NCBI GenBank assembly: GCA_020809705.1
Contig: CP085828.1
Location: forward strand, 6,324,001-6,388,000
DNA length: 64,000 nt
Source: Calonectria ilicicola
Taxonomy: Eukaryota; Ascomycota; Sordariomycetes; Hypocreales; Nectriaceae
Reading direction: 5' to 3'
The translations under genes were made by a program, and so were the position numbers. The notes beneath the pieces were generated by a model, which had not been told where the DNA came from, ran no database searches, and worked only from the letters and a program-made list of their open reading frames with translations. Position 1 is the first letter of the stretch. The number at the start of each line of letters is the position of its first letter. Positions 41,808-53,400 of this stretch are shown here, one piece after another.

Positions 41808-43364
41808 CTAGGTGGCCCACGAGACCAAGTCCCGCTGTCGACCGCTTTCGTCGAGGTCTACTATTTGCGGTGCCCATTCACCTCGCTCATCTTCGTCTTC
41901 AAGATCTGTCACTTCGAGTTCGACCTGTTCACCATCTTCCATCATGACGTTACCCCGGCGTAAGTAGTCCCCTCGCAGGTCCCATTCCAGCTCCCCAGCT
42001 GCAGTGGCTTCGAGACCAGCAAAGGCGGTGCCAACGGCCAACTGATCAGGCGACGCCCTGGTGTCCAGGCCAAGCAGGAGTTCATCTAGGCGCCGTTTGT
42101 AGACTGTAAGAGAAAGACGCAGGCCTCGAGTTTGCGACTCGGAATGGTCAAGAATTGAGCCGTCCAGCCACGAAGTGCTGTATGAAATTTGAGCTGCGAG
42201 GGATCGAATAAAGGTAGCGGCAAGAGCCGGGCGGTGGATTGGGAGATTGTAAGCTCGGAGGAAGAGCTTGAGGAGCATGTGCCACCACTGCTGAATACAA
42301 GAGTCATTGCCTAGATGCACACCAACGATGTATGCAAACTGAAACTCGCCGACAATATCCTCATCGGTCAAGTTGCTGTCAGAGTCATCAATGATGGACA
42401 TGATGTAGCGAGTAGAATCAGTGGCTTCCAATGTCCGATCTGCTCCAGTGTTGCCTGTTGAGTACGTTTTGGATCGCTGATCAAAGGTGAAGTTGAGTTC
42501 TCGAGTTTTCAGCAATGGGTTAGAGATGGATCGATCGAGATCTATTTCTGCAGCCATAAGGATAGATCCGTTGACGCGGTCACCGGTGTGAACCATCCAG
42601 TTTCCCTCATGCTGGCCCGTAACGTGACTCAGTGCGTTCTTGGAGATGCTACCAGTCAACTGCTGCCACATTTGCAGATTCCTCTCCGAGGCCGCCTGGG
42701 TTAGGGTTCCATCGGCGGCATTGACGGCAGATGGGTCAGAGTAAGGGACAAGTTTGGAGTGGAAAGTCTCGAGGTTGTCTGCCTGGATGCGGGCTTCGGC
42801 GTGTGCAGACTCGCTGATAACCTCATTGAACTTGTCCCATTGCATGACATGAACTGTATCGGCGCCACCTGCCACAACCCAGAAGCCACAGCGAGAAGAG
42901 AAGCCTCCTGGGTGTGCAACCCAGAAGAAATGGGGACCCGGAGGGATGTCTCTGACGCCGCCGAAATGTTTGGCCGTGAAGGATACCGAGTCATAGCCGA
43001 CGGTGAATAGTTCAGGGAGGTCGAGAATAAGCACAACGTCGCCGCCGCCCATGCCATGTCTCAGGGGCTCGCGGAGAGGGCTGTTGGGGGATCTGCGCAG
43101 GCTGGCGGCCGATGTGCTCTTGGTGATATCATGTGGTTCAGATCCGTGTCCAGCTGGGGGATCCAAAGGAGGCGGACCGTCGTCGTCATCCTCATCCATG
43201 GCTGCTGGGTCGGCAGCATCATGCACACGCAAAGTGCCGAAAGGATGGGCTCCGAGGACGGACACAGAGTTGTGGGACTTGATAGAGCCGCCCCCGATTG
43301 ACAAGTTTGAGTCTGATTTGGTGAGCTGTGGGATGCGAAGCGGGAGACGAGTGTTGGCGTCCAT
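41808..43364 (-). CDS. AAR2: U5 snRNP assembly factor AAR2
   Basis: Single exon, 518 aa. An acidic and Ser-rich head precedes the AAR2 N-terminal domain: DVVLILDLPELFTVGYDSVSF, GGVRDIPPGPHFFWVAHPGG and CGFWVVAGGADTVHVMQWDK. The C-terminal helical domain includes GEFQFAYIVGVHLGN, QQWWHMLLKLFLRAYN and RSLAAQISYSTSWLDG. In yeast Aar2 holds Prp8 in the cytoplasm during U5 snRNP maturation and is released on phosphorylation in the nucleus. The start at 43364 is the first ATG; an upstream in-frame TTG is not used. The last third is strongly acidic (VELEVTDLEDEDER). The gene lies on the edge of a 5.4-kb gene-free stretch. Confidence 0.9.
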   Translation of the reverse strand: MDANTRLPLRIPQLTKSDSNLSIGGGSIKSHNSVSVLGAHPFGTLRVHDAADPAAMDEDDDDGPPPLDPPAGHGSEPHDITKSTSAASLRRSPNSPLREPLRHGMGGGDVVLILDLPELFTVGYDSVSFTAKHFGGVRDIPPGPHFFWVAHPGGFSSRCGFWVVAGGADTVHVMQWDKFNEVISESAHAEARIQADNLETFHSKLVPYSDPSAVNAADGTLTQAASERNLQMWQQLTGSISKNALSHVTGQHEGNWMVHTGDRVNGSILMAAEIDLDRSISNPLLKTRELNFTFDQRSKTYSTGNTGADRTLEATDSTRYIMSIIDDSDSNLTDEDIVGEFQFAYIVGVHLGNDSCIQQWWHMLLKLFLRAYNLPIHRPALAATFIRSLAAQISYSTSWLDGSILDHSESQTRGLRLSLTVYKRRLDELLLGLDTRASPDQLAVGTAFAGLEATAAGELEWDLRGDYLRRGNVMMEDGEQVELEVTDLEDEDERGEWAPQIVDLDESGRQRDLVSWAT

Positions 43365-46300
43365 GGCGGGCGACCTTTTGCAAGGGCTGGGATTGTTGCA
43401 CGGCAGATATGTCGATGCTGAAGGCAAGATGCAGAGTTTTTCGTCAGAAGAGGGCCTTTCTGGGAAAGATGCGATTGGATCGAATTAAGGTACGTGTTTT
43501 AGTTCATGTTTTGACTGAGCGCAAGTCTGGTTGGGATGCAAGCCCGGAGTTGATGCTACGGCGGGGTCAAGGAGAAAAAAATCCCATAGGTTGCAGAGGG
43601 GCTGCCTTGTGTTCTGCCTGGAAAGCAGCAGCAGCAGCAGCAGCAGTAGGTGAGTGGAAGCAAGTGTGAGTTGGGAAATGGAAAGTATCGTAGGATGCAA
43701 AGGTGTGTCAAGGTAAACGATAAGTTTTTATTTTATTTTTCTTCTCCTCGTAGGATTATAATTGTTATGGAGGTCGGCAGCGAAGTCGCAGTCCTCAAGG
43801 GAGGGCGCGATGACGTTGAAGCAGGTTTTTTTTGCTGTTCTCTCCCCCGCTGTGCAGTGCTTATCACGGCCCCCAAGCAGGGACGTCATTGTCGCACATG
43901 CCCGCCGCATCAGCGTGTCTGGGGAAGCGCACGTCAACGGGCCCAAATGGCGAAACACAATCACAAGCTCGAGACATGTAATCAAAATAGACTACCCGAT
44001 GACATGACCAACACAGCACGCGCATGGCTCCAAATTCGCACCGCCCGCGCAAGACACGCCCCCCTTCCGCTGTCATCCGTCAGCACCAACTCTCCCGTCG
44101 GGGAGGCGCTGTAGCGCGGTCCCAGCGGACTGGAGGCACTGTGTTCGTGCTTGTGCTACACCACACGCCACTTTTGTGCATCCACTGCTGGAACATTCGA
44201 AATAACTTCTACTATACGTTACACCCGCCTACCCACAAGGTACCATGTGCAACATGTTTTTTTTTTCTATTTCGGCTCTGCATACAAAGCTTATCGGGAG
44301 GGGAGTGCTGCGAAATCGCACACCCGCGGGGCTCAATCGCTGGGGTCTGGTCTGTACAACAACGTCCTCTGTAGAAAAAAAAAACGACGTCCTCTCCTCC
44401 GCACCTCGCCTCCGCATTTCGGCCGATTGACCACGTCCGTTTCCGGACATGGTCAACATATATCGCATAGGCATGCGAATCGTGCGACACGGCCAAAGAT
44501 GTGCGCAAACCGTTTCCGGCTTTGAGTCTGGCCTTGGAGGTTCCGTTCGCGCCACGACGAGTTTTCAGCCCCAACGTTGGCTTCAGTGGCCGTCGCAGCG
44601 CCTTAGGGCTGCTGATCTATCGCTAGGACGACCGCCCAACTCCATACGTGGGCAACTGTTGTGCACCCACTACAACTGCTCCTTCGGCACTGTTAGTGTG
44701 GCTTGCCGAAACTGCCGATTACTCTGTTCGCATTAGAAGTAAACGTAAAAAAAAAAAACAATAATACGGATAATAAATATTTTGGATCTAAATAAAATAA
44801 AAAACCGGAACGATGTAACGGGTGTTGACCCAGTTCAATCTGATGGCGCATACATCAAGCACACGCCCCCCAGGTCCGGCTACTACTCCAAACGGGGACA
44901 GGATGCGGCGGCGCATGGGAACCAAAAGGAAAAAAAGAAAGGGAAAAAATAAGATAGTCCCCGGCAATAGCAAGGACGCAAGGTGCCATAGTTTTAGGCT
45001 GATGGGGCATCCCACCTTTAGGATCAGGAGATCTAGTATACTGTATGGATCCTGCCAAACCGGCAGCTACCGAATGGGCCGGACCCTGCTTTGGGGTGGG
45101 AGGGGCCCTAGATCTCTCTTCGGCAGTTGTAGTGTTTCCTCGCGAAAAGACTACGCCGCCAAAGAGAACCCCTGGTGCTTGGCTGGTGCTGGTGTTGGTT
45201 TGGGTTGGATAGGCTCACCTTCTGGGGCCCCAAGCCCGCGCCGTCGGGTTTCCCGCGTGTCGACCGGGGTCGCTTGGCTTTTCTGTGCCCCTACTAGTTC
45301 CAGAGTTTTAGTCGTGCGGATAGTAGTTGGTCCCCTGGTTTAGTTGGCCCAAGTGCAGACTATCTCGTCAACTCGTGACGTGCGCTGGCCCCATTCCCCA
45401 TCCACCCCCTCCCAAGTTTGCTACAAAAGGTGTAGGCGTAATAAAAGAAGGGTTCCTGATCCTTGGCCGAGTTGGTTGAGATAAGGCTGAACCTATGCAC
45501 AGCGTTTTCTCCCTTGGCTGGGCGAGCGGGCGGGTTTCTGCATCGTCTATCGGATACCCGGGAATAATCGTCCCGGGTTATCTCCAGCTATATCCGCGGC
45601 GTTTTGTGTGCACCACACACACACACACTCTCTCTCTCGCACATGCGCCGGGCGTTGGCCACGACTAAGGCAGATGAGCAGTAAAAGAGCCCACACATCC
45701 CCACCGGGGGCCAGGAAATGGGTGTGCTGGGGATGTGACGAGATGTGGTCTAAGGCAGGTCGCACAGAATACTAAACTAGCCGCCCTGGGCTTGTGCTAC
45801 ACATGCCTTGCTCCCTTAAGAGGGGTGGTTTTGCTGGTTTCACCACCCACACCAGAACCGACGGAGTGGCTCACGTCTCTGGCATGCTGACAGCGCGCTG
45901 CGTAGGTACATGCAGTTGCTGTAGGGGGGCCATAGTTAGCGGGCAACTCAAGCACATCTGGCGGGCGAGTTGATAACAGCAGCGCAGCGGGAATAAGAGG
46001 GTGGGAATGGGGGTAGAGTAGGAAAAAAAGTCCCTGCAACGGAAACCCGTTTACATATCATTTCTCTACAACCCCTCCAGCAACTCCCTCGCCATGAATC
46101 ACCCGCTTCGCAGCACAAACTCACGCACGAATTCACTGCATTGCTCGTCCCATGCTCGTCGGGCATGCAAGTCTCTCTCTAGCGGTTAAATTCTCCTAGC
46201 GCTCCGCGGCTCCGCCTCATGGCCAGGTACCCCCCCTTGTCGAGTCCTAACGGCGTCACACACACTCACACATACGCAAGCTCGCTGATTTCCTCCCCAT

Positions 46301-48790
46301 AGGACCGGCCCTCCTTCCCCAGGTTTTCTTCCATCTCGGGCTCTCCCTTCCCCCTTCCCGTACACACCCCCTCCCAGGGCGAAATAGAAAGACATTAGCT
46401 CGTCTGCAGGCCTTGTTTTGCGGGCACAAGCTGCTTCTGCTCTGCGAGATGGTCTCCACGGGCGCGTGGGGACTCGACTGGCCATGTCATGCGAGATGCC
46501 AACAACAACCATGACGGGTTACACAAAGGACTAGATGGGCACGCACCCTTTTCCTGATCTGGCGCAGTGGCTTCCCTTGTCCTTGTACGCATATTCTCCT
46601 CTTTTTTTCCCTTCTCCCTTGTCGCAAAAAAATACGAAAAAAGCGATGCCCAAACTTAATCGTGATCCATGTCTTGGTTTTTTTTTTGGCGTGTGTTGTC
46701 TTGTATACGTCGTCCCGGTGTTCGGGTTGCACTCGACTCGCCGAAATATATCTCGGATACGCGGATCTATTCGTCTCCCCGGCATAGTTTATTTTTATTT
46801 TATTTGCTGTTCCTGTCTGTCCTCATCCCCCCTTCTGAAACTTTGCCCTTCCATTTGCTAGGCTCCCCTGGCAGCGATCGCGAAACCTGTTCCTCGGGCC
46901 ATTCCCATCAGAGTTCAACCAGGCAGCTCTTGGTCTCAAGACTTGCATGTCAAACCACCCCCCCTGATATGATAGCCGAGAAACAAGAGACAGACGGCCT
47001 TGACCACCCCCCCTCGTGCTGCCGCTCTCTCTCCCCTACTCCCCGACAAACGCTCCAGAAACCACCACGTCGTCGCCTTTGCAATGAGCTTGTCTCAGTC
47101 CCGGGCGTGCTGCATGTGCGACTCGATAACCCACACACCCTTGCCTACTGCTCAGCCTACCTATTCTCGGGCATTGCCCCCCCGGCCCAACACCCTGGGA
47201 GCGAGGGGGGAAAAAACCACCCTCTATCAGGCCTATTCGTACATGGCCCGAAATCCATAGCCGCCTTAGCGTCGTGACACAACCGCAACCTCTTCCCATC
47301 TCTGTCTAAGGCCCAGCGCCACCCATCCCCCCAGATCAAGGTCACCATGTCTTAAACCCGCATCTCGTGGATACGGATACATGGGGGGCGTGGTTGATCT
47401 AGGGCCACTTTTGTTCCCTCCCCGACAACACCTGGGGTAGTACAAAACCGAGATCCTTGTATCATGCCATGTGCCATGTGCCTGTAGCTTGTATCTGTAT
47501 CCTGTATCCTGTATCATGCTGGTGCCCGGTTCCTGCATATTAGAAAAAACCCTGCCGTTGATTCATAATTTGTAAATAGTCGCCCTCTATCTAGCCTTGT
47601 TGCTAATTCCCAACACTCATTCTATCATCACCAACCCCGACATCTTAAAGTCAGAGCTTTATTCACGCCACACCAATAATAAATCCTCAAGTTGCACGCA
47701 CATTGCTCTTCCCCACCGCCCTTTTGACCACATGAGCTGGTCATCCACCCGCAGTTCCATCAGCATGAAACAGATGTTGTCTCAGCACGTATATTTCTGA
47801 TCCTCTATCACATCCAGCATCACCCGCTCTTTCAGATATCATCTCAAGACAATAATAACAAACTTCACACAAAAAATGCAAAACAGAAAAGACTCTCATG
47901 TATGCCGAAACAAGTACCTCGTCATTGCGTTTCTTGTATCGACTCGGTCTAGGTACCAGCGCGCGTTATCAACGTCGTGCACAATCTTCTTCCCCTATGT
48001 CATCAAAAGCATGAGCAGGTATCTAAAATATCCATCCACCTTCCAGACCTCCGACTGGCCCTTGGGTATACAGTCGCGAGCTGTTCACGAATGGCCTCTT
48101 TTCATGCCTTTCCTCTCCCATCCAACCATTTCCCCATCACTCAAAACAAACGTGACCAAAAAGCAAACGAGTAATAAAATAGAGTCATCAATCCACTTCC
48201 CTCGGAACTCATGCGAGTTCCGATGCTGTTTCCAAGTGCCAACTGCAAGAAACACGCCTTCCCAGCGCATGCCAGCAGCTGGCCCAACTGCAGCTGGGGA
48301 AATATCGCCAGCCCTATATAGCCCAAAGACCGGCCACCTATGCTCATAAATGAAGATACCCCCACACCCCTCATGAATGCATGTATGCGGAAACTCCGAG
48401 AAAAGAGCAAAAAAAAGAACCGAACCATATAGACGTTCAAAGGGTTTGTGGTCCATACCGAAAATAGAAAAAAGAAGAAATATAAAAAACCAAAAAAACG
48501 AGCCTTTCGCGCCAGAGAATAGTGCCAAGACGAGTCATTTCCCATGATTGACAAGAAAAGAGGGACAGATTAGAGAGCCCGATGTGAAGATCTCTGATCC
48601 CAAAGGTCAGTTTCGCGACCAAAGACCCCCATGTCGTTAATCGGGTCATCAAGCGATGAGAAGTTGAACCGTGGGTATGGTGGGAATGCAGTGTGGGTCC
48701 AATATAGTACAGCGGGTATTCCTTTTCCATTCTGACTTTTGGTGACTTTCCTCCTCTAGGGCCCTAATCAACCATCTCCGCCGAAAAAAA
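43365..48790. other. 5.4-kb gene-free region between AAR2 and con7
   Basis: No credible gene on either strand. It contains (CAG)n at about 43625-43646, (CA)n followed by (CT)n at about 45614-45638, a TGTATCC tandem at about 47485-47518, and many poly-pyrimidine tracts near 46.3-46.6 kb. The right end (about 47.9-48.8 kb) may be the con7 3' UTR, since transcription is leftward. Confidence 0.5.
43625..43646. repeat. (CAG)n microsatellite
   Basis: About seven uninterrupted GCA/CAG units upstream of AAR2; noncoding. Confidence 0.9.
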
Positions 48791-50421
48791 TTAGTGGCTT
48801 GGGGGCTGAGCTCCATTTGCTGCACGAATTAGTCAGGACGCGTTGACTCGCGCGGGGTTGCGCAACTTACACTGGCTGTAGATGCCCTGGGTAGGCTGAG
48901 CGTATGGAGAGTGGGGCTGGTAGTTAGGGTACATGTGGTTGTTGTAGTCGGGCAGCGGCTGCTGAGGGACTGCTGCTGAGGGGGGAGGGTACTGCGCTGG
49001 CTGGTAGCCGATGGGAGGCAGCTGAACCGGCCGCGAGCCGGGGTAGGACGATGTGGGAGTTCCGTCAGGACCCTGAGGATCCCCGCCATTCTGCGCAGCG
49101 GCGGCAGCGGCAGCTTGGCGTTGTCGCTCCTCCTCGGCCTTTCGCTGGGCCTCCTCCTCCTTCTTGCGAGCTTTCCACTCCTTGCGGATCTCCTTGAATT
49201 CTGTGAGACGTCGGTTAGCTACCGCCTGAGACCCTTGCCATCTGGTTTCAGATTCTTACCCTCGGGAGTTCGCTTCTGTCCGTGAGACTGCATTGTGACA
49301 TGAGCGTTAAGGTGGTTGAGAGTGCCATAGGCCTTCTCGCAACCGTTCCATCCACACTTGTACATTCTCTCAATCTCCTCATACCGTCTTCGAGGTCGCT
49401 TGTGCTGCTGTGCGCCAGGAATGGGGACAAATGAGTAAACCTACGTCACGTCCAGTTAGCCATGAAAAGTCTCCCACTAAATAAATACTGTAGGCCACTG
49501 CGCCTGATGAATGTGAGTGAATCGGTTTCCCACGCGCAGTACCCGCTACCGGATTCTTCTTGTTTTAGTTTTTGTTTCCTTTGGGAACGAGGCCTGCAAA
49601 CAATTGCTATCCGGGACGCGTTTGCGCGAGAGTCGCGTCATCTCTCAAGTCATCAAGCAAAACAGTGGCCCAATTGCCGTCAGCTTTTGATTATTTCTCG
49701 TGGTACATACCTGGTTGGGTCTCTGAGGAGGTGCCGAGGCGGGAGACTGGGCATACACGGGGTGACCTGGTGTCAAAGGTGCACCACCGTGCTGGCCGTA
49801 TCCAGCCCAGTCTGGTCGCGGCTGCGCATACATGCCGCCGCTGGCGGGGTGAGAGTAGCTGTGCGACATGTCTGGGTTGGGCGCGTAGGGCGAGTGCTGC
49901 CCGTAGGGATAGGTCGGGCTGGGAGCGGCGATGGATGGATCTATAGGTACATCGTTGTCAGATTTGACCGAGTGGGTTTGATGGTTACGCCCATCCTGCT
50001 GGGGCATAGACGGACTGTTCTGTTGTTGCGCCATACCTCCGCTGCTGCTGCTGCTGGCTGGATGGTATGAACGCTGGATGTGCTCTGGGAAAGATCCTGA
50101 TCGAGCCGACTGAGGATAAACGCCGTACTCGGAGGTGGGAGTGGCCGAGGTCGACGAGTAAACTTCTTGCTTGACCGGGTATTGCGCAGCAGACGCGTGA
50201 TCTGCGCTCGATTCTTCAGAATTGCTGTCGCCGAAGTTGCTTGGATAGGGCGAGGGCAAACCTGACTGCGAGTACTCCGGGGCACTTCGTTCCATAGAGC
50301 TGGGAGAGCTGAGGAGCGTGTCTAGGGTTGCCTCAGAGCCAAGTTGGGAGGTGTTGGAGGAATGAAGAGATGCGTGGTTGTCAACAAAGTTATGAGGTTG
50401 TTGCGTTGGCACCAGGAACAT
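48791..50421 (-). CDS. CON7: Con7-like C2H2 transcription factor
   Basis: Four exons, 50421-49711, 49440-49260, 49200-48871 and 48819-48791, giving 416 aa. Residues 1-240 are Ser/Pro/Gln/Tyr-rich and probably a disordered activation region (SYHPASSSSSGGMAQQQ). Exons 2-3 carry the diagnostic block PIPGAQQHKRPRRRYEEIER followed by a single C2H2 finger, CGWNGCEKAYGTLNHLNAH...H (about 266-290), then EFKEIRKEWKARKKEEE and a basic helix, ending in a Pro/Tyr-rich tail. This matches Con7, which in Magnaporthe controls conidiation, appressorium formation and pathogenicity genes. A 51-nt last intron (GTAAGT, CTGACTAAT, GTGCAG) gives a tail ending QPPSH. Its retention would end the protein 12 codons after the donor-site Gln with another tail. 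Confidence 0.9.
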
Positions 50422-53400
50422 GCTACAGCTCCAAGGAACGGGTGATAGGCGAATGGCCGGCCAGGTTTAGCTTCAAGGCCCGCGTCAGGTTGGAATTTGT
50501 CCGGTAGCAGGGGAAGAGAAGGGTAATGGCTGAGCGCTTGCAAAGAGACTCGCGGCGGCGCGGCGGTATATGTTGTTGGCGGCGGCAGTAGTAGCGCCGT
50601 TCGTGAGGCCAAGGGTAGGTTTATGGTTAAGTGTGTGATGAGAGGAGCTAGGCCAAGTCCTTGGGCGCGGATCTTGCTGGGGAGGGGATGGGGGGCTAGG
50701 CAAGGATGGTCGCGCTCGTCCACGATCACTGAAGGTCGAGGGGCTAGAGACGATGGTACACCTTGGGGAGCACACACTAATATAGTGCGATATTGAATCG
50801 GACTGGTAGTGTGGACTCTGCCGAGAACCAGGTCCAACAAAGTCTAGCGCCTGAGCCGAGATGGTAAGGGTGGTGCTAAAGTGTATCTGGCGACGAACAC
50901 TGACTCTTGTCTGTTCTGAGCGACTCAAGTAGTGCAGGGGGGGTGGTTGGAGTGAGGAGTGTGGGAGCCCAAGAAAAAGCTTCTGTAATGACGGAGGCGA
51001 CGACAGCCGGTGCGGGACCGAAGAATTTTATAGGGCCCTGGACCAAAATGAATGACGGAGTGATGGACAGAACGAGCTCCGCAACCTGGCGCGACCCAGC
51101 AGTCGATGCGAGGTGGGACCGACTGGCAGGCGGCTGGTCCTTGTCTGCGTCCAGTCGACTTGCAGCGAGAGAGAGAGAACCCAGAGAGAGCGAACGAACC
51201 CTGGGCCAGGCGACGAACTCTAGGCGAGTCCCTCCTCTGGATGGATGGTAGGTACCTGAATGGTAATGCCCAGACGCACAGTTTCCAGGGCAGTGGGCAA
51301 CCGAATCCTGGGCTTATCGAGGCAAATGATGGGATAGCGCTGGTCTGTTGCTCGAGGGGGCGTGCAAGGGTCGGGGTATTTCCGTCGGAGCGCAGCAAGC
51401 AGATAGTGGGAATTAGTTCACAGGTCCAAGTTGCTGAGACTAGACTCCGCTGCGTCTAGGTAGATCACTCTGCCGACTGTACCCCAGTATGGCGACCGGT
51501 GCCGGATCAGCCGCTGACTCGTGCCTCGAGCGAAAACGGCGAGGGCGAGCAATTACGGATACGTGCGCAACGAGGAAAAGGTCCAGCCTGGGGTGTGGGA
51601 GCAAAGAGAGCGGAGGCGGCGCGGCGAGAAGGTGAGGAAGAGTGGAGGTGGGAGAGAAATGGGGGAGAGTGGTAACTGCGTTTTTCTGGCTGGCAGAAAT
51701 TTGTTCAAGGCCAGCCAGGAGAGAGAGGTGAGGGTGAGGGTGAATGCAAAGGAACAGACGAACGGGAACCCTGGTCCCCTGCCAACCTTCTCCGTGTTGC
51801 TCCTCTTTCTCCTCGCTCCTCGCTCCTGACTCCTCTTTGCTCGTCACTCCCCTGGTCAGGTTCAGCGCAGCTCAAAATTGTGGCGGAGGGGGGGCGCTCC
51901 GTGAGGGCGGGAAATGTGGCGATTGCAGAGTGTGTCAGTCCACAGCTTTTGTCATCTGATTGTAATGTGTGTGCGTGCGTGTGTGTGTGTGTACGTGTGC
52001 GGTCGTTTCTTTGTTTCCTGAGTCGGTTCTCCCATTTCGGCGAGTCTCATCGGTTCTCTGGGTGCGATCGATGTCTCTGATAGCACAGCGGTTCGGAGTG
52101 TACGACGAACAAAACCACCAACCACTACCATGACTCTGCCCGTACGGAGTACCGTACCAACCATCACGAAAGCCGACACGCTGGAGACGAGTGATTGGGG
52201 GGTGGTGGATAGATGGACCGGGGGGTGGTGGTCGCTCGGTGCCCTGCCCTTCCTCCCCCTCGCTCACTCGTCACTCGTCACTCGTCCACTCGCCGCCCAC
52301 TCTGCGACCCGACATGCAGGCTGCGAGCTGCGATGTCCGAGCTGAGGGCTTGGGTGGAGGTCACCAGCCAAGCAGCGAACGAGGTGCAGGCGAGGGTGCA
52401 TGGCCCATGGCGGGAGCTCTGCTCCTCCACTGGTCACAGTGCGCAAAACCTGTCCCCGAACTGCGGCAGTCGATCTGCGGCCTTTTCCAGGTCCAAGCCC
52501 AATCACAAGAAAGGTGGCTGGTTCCACCGTGAGGAGGCGGCCAGGATACCTGGCAGAATGCAGCTTGGGGGCTTGGCTCCTGTCCTCAAAGAGGGGTCAG
52601 GGTGCCGATTATCCTTCCAGCCTGCGAAATGCCAATGGGGGGACTCCGTAGACCGCAGAACTGGGTCTCGGGTGCCCGGTTGCCGCGGGCACAGGGCACG
52701 CCGCTGGTGAGAGATTGCAAGAGGCCCTTGTGACCAGTACTGACTCAGGCAGGATACCGAGACCTGGGCAAGGTATGTTGATGCCTCAGAACGTGGCGGC
52801 GAGACTGTGAGGGTGTGCGAGTGCCCGGCGTGCTGGTTCCCGCCAGGCGCTAGTCGCAGTCGCGCGAGCGAACCAGACTCAATGAGGATGGGAATATTCT
52901 CCGCGACACGACTGTGTAACGAACGTTTTTTTATCGCTGCGGAACCACGCCAGTCTGTGCCTGAGCCGGTTCACTATAATGCGTCTCTGGTCTAGTATCA
53001 AGGAGCGTTGACGTGCATATCCCAGGCCTCCCAAGGACTGGCGCCGCTAATTAGGCCATTACTCTCCTCCAGGACCTTTGGATGGCGGTGGGCGGTGGAT
53101 GGGAGATCTGGCAGTGGCCCCCGACTCAGCCCTAGATGTGGTGACCCAGACCTGCTCGACGGGCGCTATGAAATCCGGCCCTCGGGCAACTGGAACGATA
53201 GGTTGTACGCAATGGTCTGCGTCGCCGGGACAGACTCCCCGTCGGTGGCTAGCAATGCTATATCACACGCTGGTGGTAACCAGCGGCCGCAGCAGTGCGC
53301 TTGCCGACCTGTCAACAAGGCGCGGGGCATAGATGTCGTATATCACACCTCGCGGAGCGACGGGGATGCACGTCCCGAGAGATGAGGGTAATGTCGTCGG

